64,000 bases of DNA, from positions 16,538,597 to 16,602,596 of the forward strand of contig NC_084775.1 of the NCBI RefSeq assembly GCF_028858725.1, read 5' to 3'. Origin of the DNA: Colius striatus (lineage: Eukaryota; Chordata; Aves; Coliiformes; Coliidae). How positions within the stretch are numbered: position 1 is the stretch's first letter; each line of letters starts with the position of its first letter. The notes under the pieces were generated by a model. The model had not been told where the DNA came from, searched no databases, and saw only the letters and a list, made by a program, of their open reading frames with translations. Positions 41,201-56,200 of the stretch are shown in pieces. The position numbers were made by a program, and so were the translations under genes.

Positions 41201-44200
41201 TGGAAGCCTCTGCACAGACTCTGCAGTGCTGCTTGTAAATAACCCTTTGTATGAGGCAGCCTGACCTGCAGCAACCAGAGGAAACAGCACAAACTGGGGC
41301 TGAGGACTGCCTTCATGTATCAGTCATTAGCAACTGCTTCCACCCTTTGTGTTGGAGATGCACGAACAAAGCAGCGATCCCCTGACAGCCCCAGAGAAAG
41401 GGGCGAAAGGCTCTGTCATGCAAGCCTTGAGGTCAGGCTGATTTGGCCCACCATCAGCCCCACGGGGCCTGTCTCTTCTTGCCAAGGAAAAATGTGGCTG
41501 GGCCTAGGCAGGAAGGAGGCATTTGTAACAGAATGAGCACACAGCTGCTCTTGCCTTGGATTAGGATTGGGATTAGCATTAGGATGCTGGACATGTCAAG
41601 TGTTACTCATGAACAAGCAGAGCAATTCAGTAGGACTGGGGCTCAGACTGTACTGCAGTGGTCCAACAGCCTCAGGTCAATGGATATCCATCAGATCTGT
41701 GATTCTGCAAGCCTTCCTTAAAAAGACTCTTCCTAGAGATGCAGCCCTGAATCCATTCAGATATGAGCTCCCTGTGGGTGCTTTCAAGGATCCACAGTTA
41801 TCTCCAGAACCCACCAGTGGTTGCACAAAACCCACAGACCACCCAGTGCTTTCTGCTTGTGTGGTCTGTACTTGGGCAGCTACAGCACTGCACCCTGCAC
41901 GTTAGAGAAGCAGACAGGCAAGAGACTCTCCAGCCACTGTTTTCATTTCTGCCTTCCACAGGCCTCACTTTGTCCTGGGCCAGACAGCGCCCCTGCAACA
42001 CTCCACTCCTTGGCTCCAGAGCAAGTCAGCTGCACAGTTCTCCAGAGCAACTTGTCAGACCTCTCAGGGCATTAAGAGGCTTTAATGACTCTCATCAGAT
42101 TGAACTGGCCCTGCCCATGGGCCCAGGAGGTCCCCTTAAGCTGGGGCTTGTGCCTGCCCATGAACACTGCCCATCAGAGCCTGATCTGCTAGCCAACATC
42201 TCCTCAGATTCCCCTGCAGTGGGCCTGCACAGCCATCAGTGGGGTGTGCCTGACCACACCTGCTGCCACCAGACCTGGTTCTGACTGACACACACACCTT
42301 AACACAAAGGTAGGAGAGGGACAGACATCAGGAGATGGTCACCAGGATGACACTGAGCAGAATGAGACAGAACAGTATCTTGGCAATAGCTACATTTACT
42401 GCTGCTGAGGCTCCCTGTGAATGATGAACATCTTCTGCTAGATTCTTCTGGCTGAATGTATAGAGACTGTACCCTTACTCTGGGGCACGGTGCTTGCTCT
42501 GGAAATCTCCAACTATGCTTGTAGGACTGGCCACAGACCCTGAGCGTGCCGACTCTTGGCAATCGTAAGAGCTGGGACATACCAACAGCCTTGGCAGAAC
42601 TGAATTCACATCCTTGCCTCCCAATTTGCCTATTACAAATCCTCACCATGCTGCATTACAAAAATTGACCTCAAGGAAGTATATGTTACCATTAACATAC
42701 ACCATTAACATATGCAGCAGCAGCAGGGCTGATGCTCATGTTTTCTGCAGGTACAGAAGGAAGGAGGGAGGGGAAGGAGGACAAATCATATCCCCACGAT
42801 GGTGGACAGGCCAAAGAAAAGGTGGGGAAAATATATTCAGATATAGACAGTGATGACGTTCCTTGTCTGAAGAGAAGACAACTAACAGGGAAGAAATCAG
42901 ATTTTAATCTGGAAATTCAACCAAAAAAGATTCCTGTGGAGCAGAGAAAACAGAAAATGCATAAGACATGAGCAACTGGGACCACTTTGGGGGTTGTATC
43001 AGTGACACCCACAGCTCAGCTGTTGCCAAGTACAGAGATCACTGCAGTGTTCCTTCAGTACTTCTTTCTCCCCCAAAGTTCATTTCTTCTCAGAAGTTCC
43101 TTAACTGTCAAACCTTCACATTTTCGCATTTCTGAGCAGAACTGTCAAAAAGTCATACTATTCTCTGATTAAAAGCCAGGCTACTCGATGACAGCAGCCA
43201 GAGGGCACCCATCCCAAACCAAGGGCTTCCTTTCAGTCAACCACTTGTCACCAGACATAGGTGGCTCCAAAAAGTCCCAGGATCTCCAGGGCCTCATTTT
43301 CTAACATGGGACCTTAAAAGCATGTGCAGATCCTGTGCGTGAGGGAACTTGCACTGGCCCCAAGCCATGCAAACTCCCTTGAGGATCTCCAGCATTCAAG
43401 CACAAGATGTGAACATGCATTCAGGCCCCACGTGAGGAATGCAAGCCTGCCTTGGCAGTAGGGAAGACAAGCTCTTGTTCTCAGCACCAAGCTGGCCTTA
43501 CTTTTTTTTGTCCCCTGCAGTGCAGAAGCCAAAGCAAACAGACATCATACCTTCAGTCACTGCTGTGAGCCACAATTTTATCATCCTCTGAAACACTACT
43601 GCAGTAACAATCTGCTCAGCATTGACCTACAGCTACATGGACTCAATCCAGCACTAGCTGGCAGAAAAGCCATTGCACAAAGGGTGTGAGCTGGAATCTG
43701 GAGCTGCAAGATCACAGCTCGTGCTCTAGCTAACCATTCAATTCTGTCTTTTAACAAAGCCTAAGAGCTCACAGTTCCTTGCTAGAGCTCTAAGCCAGTG
43801 CACAGAAATGCTGCCTGCTCCCAGATTATTTCTTAACCTGCTATCTTCCATGCCAGATTTCAATCTGCTTCCCTTCTGAAGCTCCAGTGCTCTTGCAAGG
43901 ATGTCTACTTGCTGTTCCATGCAGTGTGCTGCATGCCATGAGCCACACCACTCTCCACACTGCTTCATTAGAAAGAATCACATAGTATAGCAAGAGGCCT
44001 GCTAATGCTTTCTACAGTGCCCCTCTAGATTCTGTAACTTTCAGTTTGATCACCCATGGGACTGGAGCAGACATTCAGTACAAATGTTCAAAGACTTTGG
44101 CAGAACCACGGCATCTACCCTGCATTCAGGGCTCAGCCAGGTGCCAGAGAGCTCTGTCACTGCAGTCTCCTGGCATGCCCACATCTGCAGGTAGGTGGGT

Positions 44201-47200
44201 GGGCAGACATGCCATACAGCCATGTCTTCTCATTCTCTTAATCTCAGTGCTCTAGCTGCTTCTCGTGCTCCTCCTGATGTTCTTGGATTCACTGGAGCAG
44301 AATTTGATTCCCTGTAATCAGAGGGACAGTCTCATGTCCTTCTAAGACTAATGAACTAGCAAAACATGTCTGCAGTTCTGAGGATCTGCCCATTTGATCC
44401 AAAACTAGCAAGTACTCACAGTTCATTACCAATGCAGCAGCTTAAACACATACGCATGTGGATTCTGGAACGAAAACCAGTCCAGTTGCTGGTGCCAACA
44501 GCCAGCCCTCAGTTTCATGGGGATGCTGTTACAGCTCACAAGCTCCAGTGATGGCTCAACACTGCAGGCTGATTGCATTTTCTTTTCCAGCTCAGACAGG
44601 CCTGGGGTATCCTGAGCACACAACCCATGCTGGAGCACAGATCTAGCCATAAACCCTGGGTTGCATCATGCAGCCCCTCTCCACGGGGGGAGCAGTAACA
44701 CTGGAAAAACTCTGATTTGAATTTTTGTTTCAAATGCTTGCCCTAATCAGCACAGTAATGTGAAAGACTGAGAAATGAGCAAGTTTGAAGAGGGAGAAAA
44801 TGAGTGGAGACCTTGCAGCTAGCACACAGTCCTGTGACTGTGGAAACGCAGCATATTCTCAGCTAATTAGTACAACAAATTAAGATCAACAGAAAGAAGT
44901 ATCTCCATAATAAGGGAGAGTGGCAGAGAGCTTGAAGCTCCACACCTCACAGGTAGCAGGGACAAAACAGAGTTCTGCAATTGTTCAAACAGTCAAAACC
45001 AGCCAGAAGAGCAGCAAATTTGAAATGGCTGCCCCTCAGGACAAAGTTATTCAGCTAACAGCTGCTGACAAGTCCTTGCTGGCTATCACCTTAAGCTATG
45101 AAATCAATTCAGAAACACAATGAAGATGTGATTCCCTACACACATCTCCCAAACCAAGCTACTGAGTTCTCAAGTCTCTGCCTGTGCCTGAGGTCCTACC
45201 TTCCACAAAAGACAAAATGAGCCTTTCAGTCCCTGTCCTGCCTCCTAAAACCTGTATTTGAAAAGAAGGAAGCAACAGGACCCCATGCCTGCCCTCCCAG
45301 GACCTTTGCCCAACACTTGAACATGTAGAGAAAAAAAACCCATCTCCTGAGAGGCCACCCATCTGTGGAAAGCCTCCAGGCCCCTGAAGCTCCCAGGCTG
45401 GATGCACATGCAGCACACTGGGCACTAATGGATTCTCGGTCCCATCAGGAGCAAGATGAAGAGCTCTCCTGGGGAATGGAGAATTCTCACTGCACCATAT
45501 GAACACAAAGGAAAAGGACAGAAGGGAATGCCTACAGGCTCCTCTCTGCTCAGAAGGGGAGAGAGTTGCACATATTAACATTCCTAAGAGAGATGCTTAC
45601 TGCTCCCCCCATATCCATGATGTGAAGAATGAATGGTTACTGCAGTTGTAAAGGACAGTACTGGTTTGCTGCTTTGTGCTCCACAACTTGGAGCAACAAG
45701 GAGACCATGAGCAATGGCAACAGCTGCACCCTAAGCTTGCAATTAGAGAGAAGCCCGTCACTAAGACAACTCACTGCTTGCTGAACCCCACAGTGCAGTG
45801 CAGCATTCCCACCTGTTCAAGAGGTTGTTCCTGCTGACCATCCTCAAGAAGCCAGTTGGATCAGTCATTGAGTTCAGCTTATTATTCATCTCCTCAAACT
45901 GCTGGTCCATGATATCCCCAGCTTCGCTCTCAGTCTCACTACTGGCACAGGCTCTGCAAGGGGAACAGCAGGGTGAAGGAGTCATTGATGCAAGACAGAG
46001 CAACAGCTTTGTGACAAATGCTCAGGCAGTTTGAGAGAAAATGTTTTTTTCAGACACAAACTCAACCAAATGCTAAAGTCAAATTTTCCCTGGATTGCAA
46101 AATATCCTCCTGTTTGGTATAAAAGAGAGTAACAATCCCATCTGTCCTTTTCTTCTGGGCATTCTTCAAGGTTTTAAGAGTGGTATACACTGATGGAAAT
46201 ACAGGACCCAAATTCCCACGCCCTGCAGGTAACCTTTGAAGCTGTAGCACAACACAGAAAAGCTGAGGAAACACGACCAACAACCCTTGATTTGCCTAAG
46301 AACATGTGTTAGTGCACCCTTTTCAGATTTCCACAAAAACAACTCCAAGCTCTGCATGCTTCCTTCACTGGCAAAGCGTAATGGTAAAAAAGGAGCTCTG
46401 TGGCTGCTCCCGTACACAAACAGGAAAGCGCAGAGCAAAAACAACGTACTCCATCAATGCCACTAGGACAGCAGCAGCAATACAGAGAGAAACAGAGCCC
46501 AACGTTTCTGAATTTTCCATCTCCTGATATTAGCATCTAAATTATCACCTCAGTGTGGGTTTTCTGTCAAATTGCTGTTAGTATTTTCTGCATTTTCTAA
46601 AAGCAGAAGGCAAACACACCTATTGCATTTGCACTTTTAGCAATGTCTCCTTTTCACCCACTAAATAATTTGCCTATTATATGGCCTATCAGGAACCTTG
46701 GAATTAGTCCACTCAAGCTAAACTTGCTGTGCTACCTGCCGAAGACACTTTGTATCTCATTTCTATTTCCTTTTGGGTTCCTGACAACTTGGAGCCTTTC
46801 CTCAAGGGCACACTTTCCAATAAAGAGCACGTGAATTAAATTAACACATAACACATACTTGTACAGGCAATTAGAGCTGTCCCTACTTTGCTGTATGGAC
46901 CACAGGTTCTTGTAAGCATACTTCTAGGTCAAGATAATTCAATAACCTGAAATAGTAAGTCCTGACAACAGCCAATCACTTCACAAACACTGAAATGGGG
47001 CTAGCTGAACAGCAGCCAAGGCCAGGGGGAAGGGAAGCAAATGTTGTGAACAGCTGCCTCCTGCATGGTTTTCCTCCAGCTGCAGGCATGCTCAGTTTTG
47101 AGTCATTGCACAGTTTTGAGTAGAACAATGAGTTTTTGGAGCTCCTTAAATAGAGGCAAAAAATCCTGAGTTCATGAACTTGAGAGATCGGGCCACGTGC

Positions 47201-50200
47201 TCTCCCTAAAGGGAAAGGAGCCTGTCCCAACATAAGTTCAAGTAGACTTTAAAGCTCTGCAAACTTTCTCTCATTTTGCAAGTATGTATTATTTGTTACC
47301 TGAAATGAACTATTTCTAGCAGAAGACAAAGGCTGCAGTTTGGAATTGAACACTAGCACAGCAAAATCCTGATGACACATCCCATGACAGCATCCCTTCC
47401 TCTCCAGGAACAGAAAGTGGGAAGATGTGCCACTCTGGAGGCCCAGCAGAACCTGCTTATGGCACTATGAGAGGCAATGGCATTCCAATGTCAACACAAA
47501 AGCATACAGCTACAGTGCACTTCAGCAAGCTGTGAACTCAGATGTCACAGTCAAGCACAAGTTTTCACATGTACGTTATTTATACTGAAATTCCTCAGTG
47601 CTTTGCTGGCAAGCAGAGAACAGGTTCCAGGGACTCCAGATGACAGCTTCTCCTGGGAGTCTGGTGTGCTGGAGCATGGTGGGGGTGAGCAGTAATGTAC
47701 AGAAGTACTTGACCCACGTGAGGAAAGAGTTTCAAAGCAGAACATGATGTTCACCCAGATGAAACAGAAAATATTTTCCTGTTTAATTCCCTGCATGTAA
47801 CTTTGAAGAGCTTTTGCCTGTGATCATATCACACCATCCCAATGATCTGAGACAACCGTTAAACCCGTAATCCTTAACCAAAACCATACCACCACCATTG
47901 CCACGAAGAGGGGAGGAATCTGACATCACAGCAAGTTAAAAACTCATCCCAAAACATAAAGCCCAAAGGATTCCTTTGGGAGGAGAATCTGTGGTGAGAA
48001 ATGATTAATGGGACCGCAAACTATCTGCAAATCTGTTACAGGAGGCATAACTGCAGGTTTTGGTTGATCATCGTCACAGCTTGGTTTTACTGCTGCTTTG
48101 TGCACAACAAGGTTCTAACTCACCTCACTGCAGTGTCAGCTATGCAACTGCACTTGCTGCCTACGGTAGCTATTACAAAAGATGAACAAGGATTAATTAG
48201 GAGAGCTAAACAGCTTCCCTGCTGCCCACGTAACCCTGAGCACAAATCGATCTGAGGATCAATGCCATTATTTTCTCTTTCTTGGCCAACATCATTACCT
48301 AGAACACCAAGTTGGAGTGTGTACTGTCCCTGCAGACTGTGAGTGATGCATAGACATAGGCTGCCAGTGGCCCACAGGGCTGGGACTGCACCAAGTGCTT
48401 TCATCATCAAAACAGCAAGGAAAAGGACATGTGTCCACAGCCCTGAGGACTCAACTCACAAATCTTATGACGCAGAAAAATGAAAAACAGTTTGAAAGTC
48501 TAAAACACAGTATAATCTAGAATAGCCAGTGCCTCCACTCACACCAGTTTTGGGGGCTGGTTAACATATTTAACTGCTGATGTGTTACTAACCTACCCAG
48601 AGTGCAGCCATTTATGGCTAAATAGCCAGGTTCACTTACAATAGCAAGCTGAATAGCTGCCACATCCTTTACCCTGTACACTTCATTCACAAAGAACATA
48701 CAAGTACAGGGGCATTCCCAACTCTGCTTTTCAGACAGAAGCATTCAGAGAAAAACTACTCCTAAGTATCAGCATGGAAATGATATTCATACTTATCCAA
48801 TCGATAAATCAATCCAAACACCATGAGGAATCATGAGACTGAGTATAAACAAGCCAAAAAGCCTGACTTGTGAAAAATACATAGGATAAAATAAAAAGGG
48901 AATATAGCTGTGGGATCTATCTGAGCAATGGAATGGAGCTGGAGTAAGGTTCCCCGCTCTTTGCTCAAATTCATCAGATGGATTAATTAACTGTAAATTA
49001 TTTACTCAGCTCTAGCCAAAAGGGAACATTGGGGGGGGGGGGGGAGCTGTTCCTATGGTATTTGCAGTTTTCCATAAGTAAACCTCTGAAAGGGAATTAA
49101 TTACACTGGAAACTATAAGCAGGATGGAATCTGCCCATATATAGTTAGACACAGCACCTGCCTTCTCATCCAACCTATAGGTTCACTAATGAGCCTATGG
49201 GTTCAAACCTTATCTGCACGTGCATACAGAGTTAGTTGGCAGCCAAACAGCTGTGGATATAAGAATAAAGCCATTTTTTTGATGCTGCAATGAAAATTTG
49301 CTCCTGCCCTGTTCTCAGTTCTCAGACTTCTCAGATAATTAGCTCATCCCTGACTGCTGTAAATTGTTTTCAGGTGGAGAGGCTAGAGCCAGGATGTTTG
49401 ACCCTTCCCCCTCAACTCACCGGGTATAGTAGGAATCCACACCCAGCGCCTCCCGCACGCTCGAGATGTGCTGCTCCAGCGCAGAGTTCGCAATCGCCTG
49501 CAGGGTCATGCTGTTGGCTTCGTGGAAGTCCCCAGCATTTTCTGTCAGGCTGTCACCCAGATAATACTCATGAAATTTCAGAATTCCTGCAAGGGACCAG
49601 AACCACACAGTTATTTCTGCAGGCCAGGAGCTGTGCTGCCAGCCGCTGCTGAGGGAGGTGGCGCAGCCCCCTGTGCCACATCTCCAGAGGCCTTTCCCAG
49701 CACTCTGCATTACAGTCTCACTTCTAAAATCTGGTTTTATACTTTGCAGACAGTGGCTTAAAAGTACGAAGGCAGAGAGTAATGCTTTTATGAGTTCCTC
49801 AGAATGCAACTGCTACGGCAGTGTTCTCACATAAATTAGAAAATGATCTTTCATTACCAGAGTAATTCACATCTCAATAGATGGACATGATAAATATCTA
49901 TTAATAGCCTCTGATCATATAAATTGAACACACAAGGCTCAAATGCTTAACAAGAATGTTATTACTACAGCAGAACCTACTCACATCACTTTTCATTTCA
50001 TGCATATGCAGGAAAATATTTTATATACAAAGAAAGAAAAAGATGGATTAATGCACAGTAAAATATTAAAAGACTGTATTTCTCAATGGTAACCTAGACA
50101 AAGGACACTCATTGTTTTGTTAACAATTCAACTATTACTGAAGATAAAACCTTCCTCCACTCAGACTGCCATATCCTTCCTGATGTAATTAATTCTACAG

Positions 50201-53200
50201 CCTGTGATCAACAGTAAAAGGCTGCTCTGGATGCCCTGTTTGCCTTGACAGCATAAATTATTAAACCAGTTAAGAAGAGAGGAGAAATAAAGCAACTCCC
50301 TCTGCAGCAACAGCAGCAAATATCAAATCAGCAAGGAGAGTCTAAGGTTAGCATCTCAGTGAGATAATAAGGACTCTGGGCTGTCACCAAAGCTCCTCTC
50401 TCTGTCAGCACTAACGAAACAAGAAGAGGTCACCATAGCTGGGCTGGAGTCACTATTGAAGCACTTACCAGCAAAGCTGCTCCGGTGGAAATCCTGAAGC
50501 ACCACAGTCCCTCTCCTTACCAGCACCTCAAAGTGCCTTCACGGAGGCAGTCACAAACCCATGTACTTGAAGAGTGCAAGTGCTTTACTTCAAGACCCAG
50601 TTTGGGCAAGGAGGAAACTGGTCATGATGCCTAATGGAAAGCCCTACACTTGTGATCCATATCTCAGCTCAACATACTATAGAATTGCTGGCATTTTATT
50701 GTGCAAACTACTGGATGCACAACAGGACATCATCTTACACTTATACACGCAAACCAAAAAAACTTATCTTCCAATCACCATCACTCTATCTGAAGTCAGG
50801 CACATGTGAATGTGTACTTCCCTTCCCAAAGCATTTTTGGTGCAATCTAAACAGTGCATTTTATCTCTTCAGCTTTGTGACGGTGAAGGGCTGCAATTAT
50901 TAAATTATATCCAGAAAGAACTCATGAAAATCTAGTCATGGCTTTATTAGATAATGAACAACAGCTGTCTGCAAAAAGCAATCCTCTTCAAATTAATCCT
51001 CCTTGCTCCTCTGTGAGAAGTGCTTCCACATTCACATGAGGAGAATGCAGAGGATCAGACAGTTCAATAGCATATCAGGAAGCAGGGACGCCCTTCTGTT
51101 TTCTGCAATCTACTTCAGTGAATGAATGTCAAAAGCTTTTGGAAGGATAAAGCACAGAAATATAATTAAAGTAGGTATTCTTATGCATAGAAGACTCTCA
51201 CAGAGTCAACATACTTGGAATCTCATTACTGCTCTGCCCTGTGGGAAATACATACAGATTGGAGGTTGAAAAATGGAAATATTAAACACGTGAAACATTT
51301 CCATCTCCAGGTGAACAAAGCCTTGAATAAGCACTTCTGTGTCATTATTACTATGGCTATGCCACAGTGTTCAGTCTGTTCAGCTTTGGGCTACTAGATA
51401 GAAAGGGTTCACTCTGGTCTCAGATTTATTCCGAGGTACCAATGGTACAATTCTCCCTTTGTAAGGTTTGTTCACAGGCTCTCATGTCCAAAAAGGACCT
51501 ACCTGCCCCAGGAGCCAGCAGCCAGCTGTACAGATAACCTGCAGCCAGTGAGTAGTAGAGAACGAGTCCCCTTTGGCCATTCACTGTCTCCAGGACCTGG
51601 TCAATGGTCACTGGAGAATAGGGATCAGAGTCCTGCTGCCCAGTTTGACGTTCCACAAGCAGGTCAGCAAAAGCCCTCGTTCGTCCTCTCTCTGCTACTG
51701 CCAATGCTTCATCATGATGACCTGAAAAGATCAAGTCATATCTCAGACCTGACACTCACACAGTCTGCAGAGCAATGTGCAAGAACAGGGACAGCTGCCA
51801 CCCTAACCCAAAGTAAAATTGTGCAAAGCGGGGTCACAGCACTTATTTCTGGAAAGAGTAGTCTCTGTGCTGGAACACAGTCCCATAGGTCACCTGTGAC
51901 AGTAGCAGGAACAGACAATAACACAATGTATGGGAGTCACAGAAAGGCAAATGAAAAGAGGACACAAGAAAGACCCAAAGGTGCCTGAAACCCAAAGCAG
52001 GACGCTCATATTTCTGTTCTGGCAAAGAAATGCTGTGCTGTGTTGGATAGATGAGTGAAGGATATATCAAGAAATGCCTTCCTGCAACTTCATTTGAACT
52101 CCTGGCACAAGTTTGGAGTTCAGACTCAGTACAAGATGGTATCTCTTACCAAGACTGACAAGTACTCGCTGCAGGGCCTGATAGGAGGATGTCTGCAGGT
52201 CGAAGAGTGACAGCTTGTAGTCTGTGCTCAGCTGCACCTCATGTCGGATGGTTTCAAACAGTGCTGAGGCCCGGTACAGCTGGGAGGGAAAACAGCCACA
52301 GTGACTTCCTTACAGACACAGCACAAAGCACTGTCTGGGAGAGCAGGAGGATCCAGGGCCAATGCACCCTCAGGCCAGGGAGGTCTGCCTCTGACAGTCC
52401 TTCACGATGGCAGCATCCCTGGCAGAGGGGAGGTGACTTTGGAAGCAGCAGGAAGGCACATGGGCCTGCGTCAGCTCAGTGCATCCTCCCCAAGATGCAC
52501 CAGATGTCTCCTTTTGTGATGACAGGAGTGACTCAAGGGGGTCAAAGCACACAAACCCACTAGACCATGGAATACCTGATGCTGAGACTCCTCCAGGTTC
52601 CCACTTGCCCAGAGGGAGAGACCAAGGCCGTGGCGGATTTTGGCTTCATCTTCTCTGCGTCCCAGCTGCTCTGCCAGCCTCAGTCCTGAAAAGGAGTCAG
52701 AGTGAGAGGGCCACAGGGAGAAGGGGCTTTGGTAACCCCGGTGTGCTGTTGTGGCAGGCACTGCCAGCCATGGAGCTGCTGAGCAGGGCAGCTGCTGACA
52801 TTCCAACTGGCACCAGTGTGAGAGGTGTCAGCAACAGACCCTGCCACGGACCAAGGCCTCCCAAAGTGAGGGTATGGTGCAGTCCTCTGAAACACATTCA
52901 GAAAGCCCCTATCGGGAAGTTTTGCTTTTAAACTTTAAAAGCCACACAAACAAAAACCCACTGAGTACCCAACACTACCAGAAAAGACACCTCTTGACAT
53001 GTTACTGGCTTGTTTCGCACCATCTCACCCCAGCCTTCTGGCAGGCTCTGCATAGTTCATGTACTGACCCAGAGCAGTGGGCACGGTCCTGGAATGAACA
53101 ACCTGGAGCTCATTTCACTTCCAGCAGCACCTTTCTACATCATCGCCATCCAAACCTCTCACCTCCATGGGCCCTGCTGACCACAGGGATGCCTCCTCTT

Positions 53201-56200
53201 AGACACCTTGGGTTTCTCATGGACTGGGGAGCAGGGGCCCTGGCCAGGACCACGCAAGCTTAGGAGTAGCTAGCATTTGCAGGCTTTTCAGGAATTCTGC
53301 ATCACACCAGGAAGAGGAGCTGCATTTAATTTCTCCCCTTCCAACTTAATTGAATTCCCTCAGCCTATTGGAATCCTGCCAAGGTCAGCTTCAAGAAAAC
53401 CAGATTAACTAATGTCATTAATCCTTCAGCTTCCAGCTTCATACACTCCAGCTACACTGCTCATCTCCTCCATCAGAAAACCACTACCTTGAGCAGATGC
53501 TGCTTGCATGCTGGAATCCCTTGCAGCAGCACAATTCAAAAGCCAGTGCTGGCCCCAGCACTTAGGAGTGGCAGATGTCCTCTGGACACTGAGGGCTGAA
53601 CCTCCCCTACTTCCCTGTCAAACACAACTTGTTTTCACTCACAGCTTAGAGGACACTCACCTGGCCTCATTCCTACTTGAATGCAGAAGGAAAAGCCAGG
53701 TGGCTATCAGCAAGGCACACATTGATTTGAGACCCGCTTTCAGGAACCGAGAGACTCATCAGGACCTCAGAGCCAGTTCCTGGTATGCAATGCTATTTAC
53801 AGAGAAGGTTTACACCTTCGAGGCTCAGGCAACAAATGTACTTTATAAAAAGACATTTCCAGGTGCCGTCTGTACTCAAGCTCCGAGACACCTGAGACAC
53901 ACCCAGGAAGGCAGAGATGTGCTTTGCAGTGCTTTGCCTACAGGATGCCAGAAGGCTTCTGCTGACATGGTGGGCCAACCATAACAGTCTACTTGGACAG
54001 CTGCTCATACAGATCCTCAAGAGCAGCTATGGATGTCTGCAAGAGCTTTTGCATCAAAGGTCAATGTCAAACACATCTTCTTAGTGCCAGCACTCACAGT
54101 ATCTCACTTCTTGCCATGTCTTCAGGCCTCCCTGCTAAGCCCTTGCCCCTACCACCACATTCCATGTTGCGTAATTCAGCCTCTTACCTTCCTGCAGGTA
54201 CATCACAGCCTGAGAGTAGTTCTGCAAGGCATGATGAGTCCTTCCCAGACTGCTGTAAGACACAGTTTTGGCTACAAGGTCGTTCATTTGTGCTGCAATG
54301 CTGAGGTGCTGCTCCTGATAAACTACTGCCCTCTCGTAGGTACCCAAAGACTCATAGGTCAGGCCCAGGTTCCCATAGGCCCGGCCTTGGCAAGTGGGGT
54401 TGTTGGTCTCCTCTGCAATCTGCAGGTCCAGCTGGTGGTACTGCAGGGCTGTGTCGTACTCTCCCATCTGCTGGTAGACCCCACCGAGGCCGCAGGCAGC
54501 ATCGCTCTCCAGAGCTCGGTCCTTCATCTCTCGAGCAATGTTCAGCTGGCGCTCCAGGCAAGAAATGGCTTGTTCATAGTTTCCCAGCTGGCTGTGCAGG
54601 CTTCCCAGTTCCCCGTAGGCCTGGGCTTTATTAAATGCCTCCCCCAGCTCATGTGCCACCACAAGCCTCTTCTCAAAGCACACCAGAGCCTGCTGCAAAC
54701 TCCCCATCGCCCTACAAAAGAAGAAAGCAACAGCATTTATTTTGCCAGTATTTTCTTGAAAGAAGATGTTTTGTCATTTCCCCTAGAGGCCAGCTCAAAT
54801 CCTTCAGGGAGACAAACACCCTCTCGAAGAGACATCCCCAGCACCTTTGAATAAAGGTGCTCCTTCTGCTACCCTATACATTTCTCTTCCTCTCAGGGCA
54901 CAACATCAGCTTCATTATTCAATATGGTCCTCAGCACCCAGAGGACTGTGTTACTCACTCCTAAGCCACCTTCCCGTGCATGTGTACAATGGCCACATAA
55001 ACATACCCCATCAGTAACACAATGCATCTATTCGTACTCATACTTCACTGTCTGCCATCAGCATACATACGCAGTGCTCCTTACCTGTGCCCATTGCCCA
55101 AGCCCCGGTAGGCCTTGGCCTGATCTTGCATACGGTTCAAGCTTTGTGCCACAGACAGGTACTGTTCATAATACTTTATAGCTTCCTCAAAATCTCCCAG
55201 AGCCTCATAACAATCTCCCAGGTTCCCATATGCACGTCCCCGATCTAATACAGATTCATTTCCACTGAGCTGCTGCAGCATGGCCAGCTGCTGTTCAAAG
55301 TAGCCAATAGCTTCCTCCATGACATTCATGTTCATCTTGGTAATGCCCATGTTACCATAGACCTGGGCTTCTATGCTGGGGTCTTTCAACTTCTGCCCAA
55401 GCTCCAACTGTTCTTCATAACACTTAAAGGCCATGGTGTACTTCCCAAGTGACATATACACTGCAGCAAGGTGACCATGTGCTCTGCATTCACCCGGTAT
55501 ATCTCCCAGCTCCTGGTACACCTCCAGCTCCTGCGTGTGGTAACCTAAAGCCTTGTCACACTTCTGTATCATTCTGTATGCAGAACCCAACGCTGCATAG
55601 GCACTGGCTTCCAGTCTCCTGTCTTTAACATGATGGGCTAAGCTCAATTGCTGCTCATAAAACTTTATTGCACCATTTACGTCTTTTTTACAGACAAAAA
55701 TATCCCCCAAGTTTCCCAGAGCTCGGAATTTGGCCTGGGAATTGTTCAGAGACTGGGCCAAGGACAACAAATACTTCTGACACTCCTCTGCTTTGTTGAA
55801 GTCCATCAAGGCTTTGAAGGCCAGGCCCAGGTTGCAATAGGCTTTGGCTTGGCTCAGCTTGTCATGAAGATCCTTTGCTAAGGCAAGATCCTGCTCATAG
55901 TATTTAACAGCTTCCTCGTAGTTCCCAAGGCAGTAATGAGCATAGCCAAGGTTATGGCAAACCTTCCCCTCCCCTTCCATGTCTTGCAGATCTGGGGTCA
56001 AGCGCAGGTACTGCTCATAATAAGGGGCTGCCTGCATGTACTCTCCTCGTGAGCAGTGGAAGTTGCCCAAATTACTGAGGGCCCGTGCTTCACTCTGGAT
56101 GTCTCGCAGCTCCCGAGCAATGTTGAGATGATTCTGGTAGTGCTGCAGAGCACGGTCGTGGGCACCCAGCGCTTGATAAGCCACCGCTAAGTTCCCATGT

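Noticed and set aside
41555-41590. GGATTAGGATT-like stretch resembling an interstitial telomere repeat
   Set aside because: The units are irregular (gattagg, gattggg, cattagg) and too few to be TTAGGG-derived with any confidence.
49196-49215. B-box-like gggttcaaacc suggesting a tRNA or tRNA-derived SINE
   Set aside because: No A box or cloverleaf-forming arms at the needed distance.
54033-54854. 273-codon plus-strand frame opposite a TTC28 TPR exon
   Set aside because: It is the antisense shadow of exon 54188-54711. The sense frame is the TPR coding sequence. Similar shadows lie opposite 55085-56426 and 62329-62836.
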